Shown here: positions 7,419 to 15,670 of the stretch, piece by piece | Layout of the letters: each line of letters starts with the position of its first letter | Numbering within the stretch: the first letter of the stretch is position 1 | From: Flavobacteriales bacterium | Lineage (GTDB): Bacteria > Bacteroidota > Bacteroidia > Flavobacteriales > Flavobacteriaceae | Direction of reading: 5' to 3' | Assembly (NCBI GenBank): GCA_003232435.1 | Contig: QIJL01000083.1 | Location: 1 to 32,445, forward strand | DNA length: 32,445 nt | The notes under the pieces: generated by a model | What the model saw: the letters and a program-made list of their open reading frames with translations, nothing else | Told to the model about the DNA's origin: nothing | The model's database searches: none | Position numbers and translations under genes: made by a program

Positions 7419-9272
7419 TTATTGACGAAATGCATCCTGCAAATTAAAATTGATCTTTGCCTCCGTTAGAACTGTTTCTGGGCATGGTACTTCCCCATAT
7501 CCTGCGGGTATATCCTCTTGAAATTGTACTTCATTGGAAACACGTTTGACGAAAGCAATTTTGGCACGACGAAGCAAGGGGTATATACGATCTGCCTGCT
7601 CTGCGGTATTCAGACCTTCCAAACTTTGCAAGAACGATTCGCTGCGGTGAGAGGATTCTTGGCCCTGCTCCCTGAACTGAGCTACGGCATGTTCTTCAAG
7701 GTCATTTCCCCTTAATTCTACCAGAGAGCCATTTTCATCAGGTATACTGCCATATAATTCGCTTTGACCTATGGGCGCGACATTAGCCAACGCATTATCG
7801 GTACAAGAACGCATATTAATTAAGCTAGAACTGCGTGCGAGACAAATGACCTGGAGTCGCGCAAGGGTCGTATTTGCCCTCCTCTGACCGAGTTCTGTAT
7901 TACCCATAAATCTACGCCCCGGCGATGTTGTTCCTTCAGGGGAAGTAAACCCTTCGACATTGGTAACTCTGTATCCGTCCGTCAACAAATTTTCAATATT
8001 ATTTAATGTTTCTTGACTTCGCGTTTCGTCAATAACATCTTGTGCATAATTAAAATACACATATCTAGTTTGTATGTCATCGCTCTCTTCTGTTCGTGTC
8101 CTAGTCTCCTCATGTGCTTGCCTGTACCGTTCGCAGGAGTACCTGTTCTCGTAGGTTTGCTCGACAGTTTCTTTGGGACAATCGAACGTCTCATCCCTGC
8201 GGCCGGGAGTTACCCTTACTTGACCAGAAATGTTACCTCCATTCTCATCAGCGGTACCGGTCACCTCTAGATCAACCGGACCACGTCGTATTCCAACGCT
8301 GCCACTCCCCGCCGTTACACCATCGGAACCAACGGTTACATCACCTCTAAGAAAGATTCGCCATTGCCCTGATCGAGCAACTACAGTCTCGACAAATGGG
8401 GTTACATCTGTGCTTTGAAGCGCTTCCAGAACTTCATCACGTGTTCCCCCTCTTGCAATAATTCCGGCTATTTGCTGAGCTACTGATAACGCCTGACCAG
8501 TTAAATTTGCACCGATTTGAACTTGGCCTCGGGTACCTTGGCACCATGATATTTGAACGGTTACATTGTTTTGATCTATATCAAAGTCTACGCTTGGAGG
8601 AAGATGACCTGGGTTTCCTAGTGGCTTTGGAATACGGGTTCGACGTACACGATACCGATTGCCTTGATGCGTTGTTTCATAAACATTGCGGTTTGTAGTA
8701 TTTCGTTGCATCTGAATACTTTTACCAGCCCCTCCTTGCTGTATGGTGTGTGTCAACTCATGTGCCAATAAGTGTTTTCCTTCTGAATTATGAGGAGCAT
8801 ACTGCCCTGAATTAAAATAAATATCATTCCCTACCGTAAATGCTTTTGCATTTAGTTCCCGATTCATTTGAATAGCTTCCCCTCCTGTGTGAATGTTTAC
8901 TGCTGAGAAATCCGTTCCAAATCGAGTTTCCATAAAACCCTTGGTACTTCCGGACAAATTGTTTCCTTTTCCTCTAGAATTATGTATTTGGTTTGAAACA
9001 GACTCCGAAGCCCTCATTCCCCCTTGTTCCCCTTTTTTTTGTATAAATGAAGCCAAAGGCTTTCGCATTGCCTTGTCCTCCTCCGCACACGAAGAACATT
9101 TGCGTTGAATTCCAACGGAAGAGGGCATACGCATTACCTGATCTGCCATAGCATCTGCCTCATGCTCCAACGGATCATTTACCGTACCCACTTCCAACCT
9201 TGCTTGAACGACCATATCGGAAACATTGTTCGCTTGGCCGTTATCTGAATATTGGCTTACTGTTGTGTTCAT
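7419..9272 (-). CDS. eCIS cargo candidate: DUF4157 N-terminus, C-terminal OmpA-like domain
   Basis: A 617-aa protein with the DUF4157/eCIS-core module (residues about 20-185), including the C59-x2-C62 pair and H171-E-L-T-H175. A middle region (about 200-400) is beta-rich and unrecognised. Residues about 402-475 match the OmpA/MotB peptidoglycan-binding fold: a YVYFNYAQDVI strand, VEGFTSPEG (in place of GHTDxxG) and NTELGQRRANTTL (the N-x2-L-x2-R-A helix). There is no signal peptide. It starts 10 bases after the AAA+ ATPase gene, so it is co-transcribed with the structural genes. It could be cargo aimed at cell walls, or an anchor holding particles to the envelope. The OmpA match is clear; the function is inferred. 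Confidence 0.75.
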   Translation of the reverse strand: MNTTVSQYSDNGQANNVSDMVVQARLEVGTVNDPLEHEADAMADQVMRMPSSVGIQRKCSSCAEEDKAMRKPLASFIQKKGEQGGMRASESVSNQIHNSRGKGNNLSGSTKGFMETRFGTDFSAVNIHTGGEAIQMNRELNAKAFTVGNDIYFNSGQYAPHNSEGKHLLAHELTHTIQQGGAGKSIQMQRNTTNRNVYETTHQGNRYRVRRTRIPKPLGNPGHLPPSVDFDIDQNNVTVQISWCQGTRGQVQIGANLTGQALSVAQQIAGIIARGGTRDEVLEALQSTDVTPFVETVVARSGQWRIFLRGDVTVGSDGVTAGSGSVGIRRGPVDLEVTGTADENGGNISGQVRVTPGRRDETFDCPKETVEQTYENRYSCERYRQAHEETRTRTEESDDIQTRYVYFNYAQDVIDETRSQETLNNIENLLTDGYRVTNVEGFTSPEGTTSPGRRFMGNTELGQRRANTTLARLQVICLARSSSLINMRSCTDNALANVAPIGQSELYGSIPDENGSLVELRGNDLEEHAVAQFREQGQESSHRSESFLQSLEGLNTAEQADRIYPLLRRAKIAFVKRVSNEVQFQEDIPAGYGEVPCPETVLTEAKINFNLQDAFRQ

Positions 9273-9282
9273 AACTGCTCTC

Positions 9283-10797
9283 TTAAATGGTCTTTCCTTC
9301 TTTTCTAAATTCTTTGCGAATGCCGTTTACAACATCCTCCTTTGTTATCATCTGCTCTGCTCTGCTCAGCGCTTTTAAGGATGCAAATTGAACCACGTTC
9401 ATGATCGAACCTCCAGATAATTCATACTGTTGGGCGATACGCTGCATGTCTTCCTCCGATGGAGGTTGAGATACCGTACTGAAGGCACCTTTCCATAATC
9501 GCAATCGTTCCCGTGGCTGTGGTTTTTGGAAGTGAATTATCGATTGCAAACGTCTGGTAAATGCATCATCTAAATTATTTCTCATATTCGTAGCCATAAT
9601 CACTAGGCCAGGGTAGTCTTCAAGACGTTGCAGTAAATAGGCGGTCTCCTGATTGGCATATTTGTCATTTGAATCGGAAACCCCCGTTCGTTTTCCAAGT
9701 AGCGATTCGCATTCATCTAGGAAGAGTATCCAATTCTTATTCTCTGCTTTTTTAAATACTTTTTCCAAGTTTTTTTCGGTTTCCCCTATGTATTTTGAAA
9801 TCACCATAGATAAGTCTACTCTATAAACCTCTAGGCCGTGAAGCTTGCCTAAAAGAGCCGCTGTAAGCGATTTACCAGTTCCCGGTTCGCCAAAAAATAA
9901 AGCCTTATATCCGGGTTTTAATTTCTTGTTCATTCCCCAGGCATTTAGAAGTGTCTGACCGTGCTGTAACCAAATCCGGATTTCGTCTAATTGTTGCTGG
10001 GTAAAGTTATTCACTATTAAATCGTCCCACTCCATCTTGGTAGTCAATTGCTTGGCAGGGAACGCCGTGCTAAATTGGGGTTTTCGGATTTTCCCTGTAG
10101 TAAAAAAATCTAAATACTCTTCTGAAATTGCAAGAGTACTGCCGTAGAAACCTTCATTTTCCATGCCTTGGTCAATGGCTATTATACCATGTGATGAAAA
10201 AATATGATCAGGTTCAAATAATCTATAGAGCCTAAAACGACTACTAAGATCATTACCAGCCAAAAGAAACAGAAAGGTCTCAATCGTAGGTATAAAACCT
10301 GGGTGTCTTTTACCCTTTACCCCTCCAAATTCTGTATACCCTCTTCCCAATGCCTTATTAACAGAAAAGAAAACATCAAATAGGTGGGGCTGAATTTGAG
10401 GTGTAATAGCCAAGATCAAGAGAAAACGCTCTTCTTTGGTGAGTTGGTAATAATTTACGAATTCGCCATACACCGAAGTGTTTTCAGTAAGATCGGGCGG
10501 AGTAATCTCTGACTCGGTTTGATCACCTTTTTTAGTGCTTTTAGGTTTTACTATCGATGGCTCACCTTTAGCCCCGAAAAATTTTCCGAGCCAGTTTTGT
10601 ACTTCTTCCTGCACAATTTCAATCGTCTCCTCGGGGAAATGATCCTTCAACCTCCTATTCACCAACTGCGCAAACCAATGCACTTCTTGAGATAAGGTCT
10701 CCGCATTCAGACCCAATTTAGAGGATTGATTTTCTTGCTCCAATAAAGGTATTTCTTCGTTTTTTGTTTCCTCGTTCATAGCTGTTGTATTTACCAT
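9283..10797 (-). CDS. AAA+ ATPase of the contractile injection system (Afp15-like)
   Basis: A 504-aa protein. The N-terminal half (about 1-270) is an eCIS-specific domain; the C-terminal half is a AAA+ module with Walker A GEPGTGKS (303-310), Walker B WILFLDE (356-362), sensor 1 MATN (401-404) and arginine-finger candidates R415/R416. Such ATPases are found in nearly all eCIS clusters and are thought to help assembly or cargo handling, as shown for Afp15/PVC15 relatives. The ATG at 10797 overlaps the end of the tape-measure gene by 7 bases, indicating translational coupling. A second in-frame ATG lies six codons later. All motifs look intact, so it should be active. Confidence 0.9.
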   Translation of the reverse strand: MVNTTAMNEETKNEEIPLLEQENQSSKLGLNAETLSQEVHWFAQLVNRRLKDHFPEETIEIVQEEVQNWLGKFFGAKGEPSIVKPKSTKKGDQTESEITPPDLTENTSVYGEFVNYYQLTKEERFLLILAITPQIQPHLFDVFFSVNKALGRGYTEFGGVKGKRHPGFIPTIETFLFLLAGNDLSSRFRLYRLFEPDHIFSSHGIIAIDQGMENEGFYGSTLAISEEYLDFFTTGKIRKPQFSTAFPAKQLTTKMEWDDLIVNNFTQQQLDEIRIWLQHGQTLLNAWGMNKKLKPGYKALFFGEPGTGKSLTAALLGKLHGLEVYRVDLSMVISKYIGETEKNLEKVFKKAENKNWILFLDECESLLGKRTGVSDSNDKYANQETAYLLQRLEDYPGLVIMATNMRNNLDDAFTRRLQSIIHFQKPQPRERLRLWKGAFSTVSQPPSEEDMQRIAQQYELSGGSIMNVVQFASLKALSRAEQMITKEDVVNGIRKEFRKEGKTI

Positions 10798-12152
10798 TCA
10801 ACATAGATTTGATAATCGTTCCAAGGGACTATAATAACAGCAAATCCCCAGGGTAACTTATCCAATAATACATCGGCGGTTTTACGCTCCATATTGATTT
10901 GCCAATCGGTATTGTTGTCGGTTATGATACATTCTCGTAAAAGGAATGCCTTTCTTAAACCATTTATCGAAGTGTTTTTCAATACACCCCAATGTTCGAT
11001 AATTGATTCTAAAAGTAGGTCCGCTTCACGCATCTCATCCGTCGTCAAATGAGTATTTTGGGGTAGGGGAGCGTTCAAGGGCAAGCCGCATAATAGTTTT
11101 TCTATATTCAGATCGAATTCCATGGCCGATTCCTCACCCGTACATAAATAATTAATGAGGTGCATTGCTTTAAATTGACACGCTTCATCTATCCATTCGC
11201 CATTCATAAAAAAACCTAAATTCTTAAATAGCGGTTTTAAGAATTGGGCTAGGATGACCGCGCCGCCATGATTAGAATGGAATTTTTGATTGTCTTCACT
11301 CGGTATTTTATCTTGAGGTCGCTTGGTATTTTTATCAATGTCATGAACTTCAATTTTTCCTTTAATTAGAGCCACAGCAATTTGTTCAATAGCCACCCTA
11401 TCATCAGGGTTTACATTTTCAAGTAGTTGCTGAATATGTGCTCTAAATAACCCAAGTGATTGTTTTGGAATAGCTATTTCATTTGTAAAAATATTGTGGT
11501 TGGTAATCACCAAACGATTTACCGCATCTTTCTTTTGCGGAGACATCTTTAAACCAACGACTTCTAAAATTTCTTCGACATAACGCAGTATTATGCCCGC
11601 TGCTAGTTTTAAGTTGGGAGTTTTGGCAATTAGTTTTTTATGTGTAACAGCATTAAATTGAAGTGAGATTCTGCGCCATAAAGAGTCATTGTTTAACTGA
11701 TTTTTTAAAAAGGTGATTAATGCTCCTTTGTCTTCTCGGAGAAATCTAATAAAACTTGCGTTAAGATCTGGTAGTTGGTTGGTCTCCCACCAGGGCTTTT
11801 GTCCAGTTTTTAAAAAATAAAGCAAGGTGTCTAATTGGGAATAGGATTGCGAATGTTCCTTATTTATAGCAGGCAGATCTGCAAGTTCTGTTAGCAAGGC
11901 TTCCTCGAATTTGCTTAAAAAGGTATCAACAATATGCCTGTCAAATGTTAATGTATTGAATTGACCTAGATCTAACTCCAACCTATCGATACGAACGGCC
12001 TCAACTTCCTGGGTGTGCTTTGAGCAGATGCTATCAATACCAGCCTCCAATTCGGTTTGCAATATTTGAGTAAGGCCATGCTGGATCCCAAATGCCTCAT
12101 TTTCGGATGGGCAGTCAATTTCAAAAGTGAGTTTGTTGATCAGGTTCTTCAA
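10791..12152 (-). CDS. Contractile injection system tape-measure protein (Afp14-like)
   Basis: A 453-aa protein whose first 70 residues match the CIS tape-measure family: a strand beginning INKLTFEIDCPSE, a helix, then IDRLELDLGQF. In this family the protein sets the length of the tube inside the sheath. The start is TTG at 12152-12150, overlapping the stop of the previous gene in TTGA; no in-frame ATG or GTG lies upstream before a stop, and the conserved N-terminus begins right there. The protein is fairly short compared with long-tailed phage tape measures, as is usual for the eCIS family. Position between the second baseplate gene and the ATPase matches afp14. Confidence 0.8.
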   Translation of the reverse strand: MKNLINKLTFEIDCPSENEAFGIQHGLTQILQTELEAGIDSICSKHTQEVEAVRIDRLELDLGQFNTLTFDRHIVDTFLSKFEEALLTELADLPAINKEHSQSYSQLDTLLYFLKTGQKPWWETNQLPDLNASFIRFLREDKGALITFLKNQLNNDSLWRRISLQFNAVTHKKLIAKTPNLKLAAGIILRYVEEILEVVGLKMSPQKKDAVNRLVITNHNIFTNEIAIPKQSLGLFRAHIQQLLENVNPDDRVAIEQIAVALIKGKIEVHDIDKNTKRPQDKIPSEDNQKFHSNHGGAVILAQFLKPLFKNLGFFMNGEWIDEACQFKAMHLINYLCTGEESAMEFDLNIEKLLCGLPLNAPLPQNTHLTTDEMREADLLLESIIEHWGVLKNTSINGLRKAFLLRECIITDNNTDWQINMERKTADVLLDKLPWGFAVIIVPWNDYQIYVEW

Positions 12153-15100
12153 ATTATTTCGTTTGTCATGGTATCATTACATTCATCATTACAGCTTCCA
12201 CTACCGCAGGGTTGGAGTGTATTCAATACCTCAATAAGGGGATTTACTATTTCGTAAGACGGAGCTTCGGTTTCATACATTTCTGCCAACCAATCGCAAT
12301 ACACTTTTTCAAATCGCATCATTTCAGACATCCCAACCCACATCACTTTTATATCCATATGGGCAGGAGCTTCTTTTTCGATGGTGCGTTCAACAAGCCC
12401 CCTGAATGTTAAGTCTTTAAAGCGTGTTGGCCAGCACGGGAAAACGGCAGTTGCCCTGAAGGAGTATGGGTCCTCATTATTATCGCAGGGATTTTCTTTG
12501 CAATACAGGTCAAGCTCATAACCAAATTCTCTCATTAGGTACTTAATTTCCTCTTCTATATCATTTTCAACGGCATCACCGCCTGCTTCTCTTTTATTGA
12601 AAATATAAGGGCTTTGAGCTAATTTTTGATTGTCTTCACCGTTAAGGATAAACCCATATTTGATGGTATTCGTATCAGGATCTATTTCTTGTGCGATTTT
12701 GTAATTGATACGTTCCGATCCGTATTCCTGAATATCATTGATTCGAGCTATTAGGTTTTCATAACGTCTAAATTTTAGCGGTTCCATTTCTTCTGAATGT
12801 GGAATCACTTCTTGAAAAAGAATGGACTGATCGTAAAGATTCGTTGTTTTGTCCAAACGGAAATATTCGAGCACCCAGGGCATTTTGTCAAAACATCTTG
12901 CAGCCGGTACCCGTCTTATTTTTTTTCGATATTTGGGTATTTCGGCTCCTTCATCAAGACCTTTGCCCAGATCACAAATATCCAAACAGGTATCTAGCAG
13001 AACCACAGGAGTTGTTTCTCCAATTTCATCTAATACTTCGTCAAATTTGGGTCTAAGCAATAGGTGTTCAATCAAATGAAATCCTTCATTATTGTTCATT
13101 TCCCATATCAATTCCTGCAATCGATCAAAGGCTTTTTTTCTTTCCTTACTCTTGGAATATTGTTCACTTTTTGCAAGGGTAATTGCATAATCTTCATCTG
13201 TGGAATCCCATAATTCATATGAGAACTTACCAATTTTTCCTGCCGACTTGCGCGCTCGCTGCTTCAGGTGATCATTAAAGTGAAAAAACTCTTTTTGATC
13301 AATATATTTTAGAATTTCCTCGAGCAGTTTATCTGTGCAGCAACCTTCGGGAACCTCTATACTCACCAAAAGGGTTTTCTTGTTATCAGGATCAATAAAT
13401 CGGATTAGATTTAAGGCTTGCCCTTTTTTATTTTCTTTCTGAACATCTGTTGTTTTTTTACCATCCGTTTCCATTATCGGTTCTATGCAGATAAAATCGG
13501 GCACCAAAGAACGTCTTTTGGCATTCCGAAATCCCAAAAGTCTACTTACTCGCCGCTCGGTACCGGAAACATTGTTGGTATTCCAATACTCTTGAAAAGC
13601 ATAGTTATACCCTTTTCCACGTTGCGTGCTTATTTGATAGTATTCTCCATCGGCCAAAATATTGGTTTTATCTTGAACTAGGCGCTCTTCAACTTTATAG
13701 GGTGTAAGCCATCTTGAGATTTTTTCATATTCTGAAAGATCTTCCCCAAATCTGGCCAGCATATGATTAAGAAACGTATTTCTTCGGACTGCAAATTCCT
13801 CTGGAGTTTCAACAAGATGTTCGATTACATGAGTAAAATCATTTAATATTTCCTCCCAATGATCCGAGCCATGATCATTGTGATCTATAATCAGGTCTTG
13901 AAGACCATAAACTTGCGTGATTGCCTTTGTAAAATAGGTTCTTTCGACCGATGGGTCAAAAGAAAAGAGCGTACTGAGGTGATTGAGTTGAACCAGATAG
14001 TCGGCCAATAGCTGTTCAAAAAACAGTAAATACCCTCGCAACTGTAACGCTTGTGTTTGTCTTTTTTCATCAGCTGCCGCGGGCAAACCCGCACGCTCGC
14101 TGATACCATAGCACATTGGTAATGTATCCGTAACGGGATAATATCCTTCTAGATTCATATACTCACCCGTCGGAACCGGAAGGTCTAAGGGTGTCCCAGT
14201 TAATTTATACTTGCGTTCAAGAATTTTAAGATCTTTAAATAGCTTAAGCATTCGTTCAGGTCTTCGATCTGTACTAGTATCGGCATTATAGCTTATAAAC
14301 GCTCTTTCCTTGCAAAAAAGAACGGAGGATAATTCAGGGCGGATGCGCGCTATTTTTCTTTCTCCCTTTAGTTTATTGACCCATTTATTGAAATATCTCG
14401 AATCAAAATCATGGGTGTCAAAGCCGAAAAAAGGAAGATGTAAAAAGGTAATGGCTTTTATTCCCGGAATGTCCGCTATTTCATTAATGATATCCGAAAG
14501 TCTGATATCACGGAACAATGAAGTTGCTTCTAGCTCTTCAGAATCGATAAACCCATGTCTTAATGCCGGTCCTTCAAAGATTTCATCAATAAGCATCCCC
14601 TTTTCCATCATCTGTTCTATAGTGTAAAATGGGATTGAGGGTGTAAAATACTTGTAAATCGTAAAATAGATATGAGCCAAAATGATATCTGGATCCGCTT
14701 CGTTTTCTAAGGCTATCGATGCGGTTATTCCGAAATCTTCATATTCTATGGCATTAACGCTGAGAAAATCCTCTCCAAGGTTTCTGTGACGATAAAGTCT
14801 TTCCTGCACCTTTTGCCGTACTTCTTCGCGAGTATCATCATCGATGATATTCTCTTCATATTCAACCATTACATTATAGAGCCCTTCGAGCTCCACTATT
14901 TTGGATGGTATAAAGGGAGCATTTTCAATCCAATTCCTGTCTTTGGTAAGCTGGTCTAGGGTATTTTCGTTTTTTGAAATCTGATCCTCTAGTTTTTCAA
15001 TCTCGTCCAAGACTTCTTCGGGAATATAACCTTCTGAAGCTGCCTCCAAAGCGTCAATTTCATCACTAAGTTGCTGATTCAAGGTTTCGAGCTCAGCAGT

Positions 15101-15646
15101 TTTAGTAACAATGCGTGTTTTGGCTTCCTCTTTATTTGATTCAAACTGAGAAGGTGAGAGCGCATCAAGTTGTAGTTTTCCATAACAAATGGTACGTTCT
15201 ATTTCTTCACACGAACAATCATTTCCCACATTACTTTCAAAGGTATTATAGTTCATCCATAGGGGCACTTCATAATCTTTACTAAGTACCAACCAGGCAT
15301 TTCTAACCCCTTCAATATCAATAAGCAACATGCGATAGTCGTTGATGGTTAATGCGCAGTTGTGAAGAATCTCACGGGCCGTATAAAAAATCTGTTCCCA
15401 GGTTTCCGGTCCCAGTTCTTCGGGAGCAAGCAGGTCTTTGATTTCAAAACCGGTTCGATAACCCAAATCGGTAATGGCGTAGCTAACCGCATCCAAAATG
15501 GTAATGCCGGGATCCGAGTTGTTATAGTCCGTCCAGGCGGTACTCCCCATATTTTCTATATGTTTGAACCCTTTTTTACGTAGTTCGTTGAAGTCCTCTG
15601 CTGGCAGTAACGGATTCGCTTTTATTAATGCATCTGGTGTACTCAT
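12149..15646 (-). CDS. Large baseplate protein (Afp12-like)
   Basis: A 1165-aa baseplate wedge protein, assigned from its place after the first giant baseplate gene and before the tape measure, and from the N-terminal region (AWTDYNNSDPGITILDAVSYAITDLGYR), which is typical of eCIS and phage J/gp6-like proteins. With its partner it forms the ring that holds the spike and triggers contraction. Residues about 169-240 form a charged heptad-rich coiled coil inserted near the N-terminus. The last residues are cysteine-rich (CGSGSCNDEC), as is a patch at C144/C146, which may bind metal or form disulfides. It starts 24 bases after the preceding gene and its stop overlaps the next start (TTGA). I see no tail-fibre gene after it. 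Confidence 0.8.
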   Translation of the reverse strand: MSTPDALIKANPLLPAEDFNELRKKGFKHIENMGSTAWTDYNNSDPGITILDAVSYAITDLGYRTGFEIKDLLAPEELGPETWEQIFYTAREILHNCALTINDYRMLLIDIEGVRNAWLVLSKDYEVPLWMNYNTFESNVGNDCSCEEIERTICYGKLQLDALSPSQFESNKEEAKTRIVTKTAELETLNQQLSDEIDALEAASEGYIPEEVLDEIEKLEDQISKNENTLDQLTKDRNWIENAPFIPSKIVELEGLYNVMVEYEENIIDDDTREEVRQKVQERLYRHRNLGEDFLSVNAIEYEDFGITASIALENEADPDIILAHIYFTIYKYFTPSIPFYTIEQMMEKGMLIDEIFEGPALRHGFIDSEELEATSLFRDIRLSDIINEIADIPGIKAITFLHLPFFGFDTHDFDSRYFNKWVNKLKGERKIARIRPELSSVLFCKERAFISYNADTSTDRRPERMLKLFKDLKILERKYKLTGTPLDLPVPTGEYMNLEGYYPVTDTLPMCYGISERAGLPAAADEKRQTQALQLRGYLLFFEQLLADYLVQLNHLSTLFSFDPSVERTYFTKAITQVYGLQDLIIDHNDHGSDHWEEILNDFTHVIEHLVETPEEFAVRRNTFLNHMLARFGEDLSEYEKISRWLTPYKVEERLVQDKTNILADGEYYQISTQRGKGYNYAFQEYWNTNNVSGTERRVSRLLGFRNAKRRSLVPDFICIEPIMETDGKKTTDVQKENKKGQALNLIRFIDPDNKKTLLVSIEVPEGCCTDKLLEEILKYIDQKEFFHFNDHLKQRARKSAGKIGKFSYELWDSTDEDYAITLAKSEQYSKSKERKKAFDRLQELIWEMNNNEGFHLIEHLLLRPKFDEVLDEIGETTPVVLLDTCLDICDLGKGLDEGAEIPKYRKKIRRVPAARCFDKMPWVLEYFRLDKTTNLYDQSILFQEVIPHSEEMEPLKFRRYENLIARINDIQEYGSERINYKIAQEIDPDTNTIKYGFILNGEDNQKLAQSPYIFNKREAGGDAVENDIEEEIKYLMREFGYELDLYCKENPCDNNEDPYSFRATAVFPCWPTRFKDLTFRGLVERTIEKEAPAHMDIKVMWVGMSEMMRFEKVYCDWLAEMYETEAPSYEIVNPLIEVLNTLQPCGSGSCNDECNDTMTNEII

Positions 15647-15670
15647 AGTATCTTTATTTATTGATGCTTG

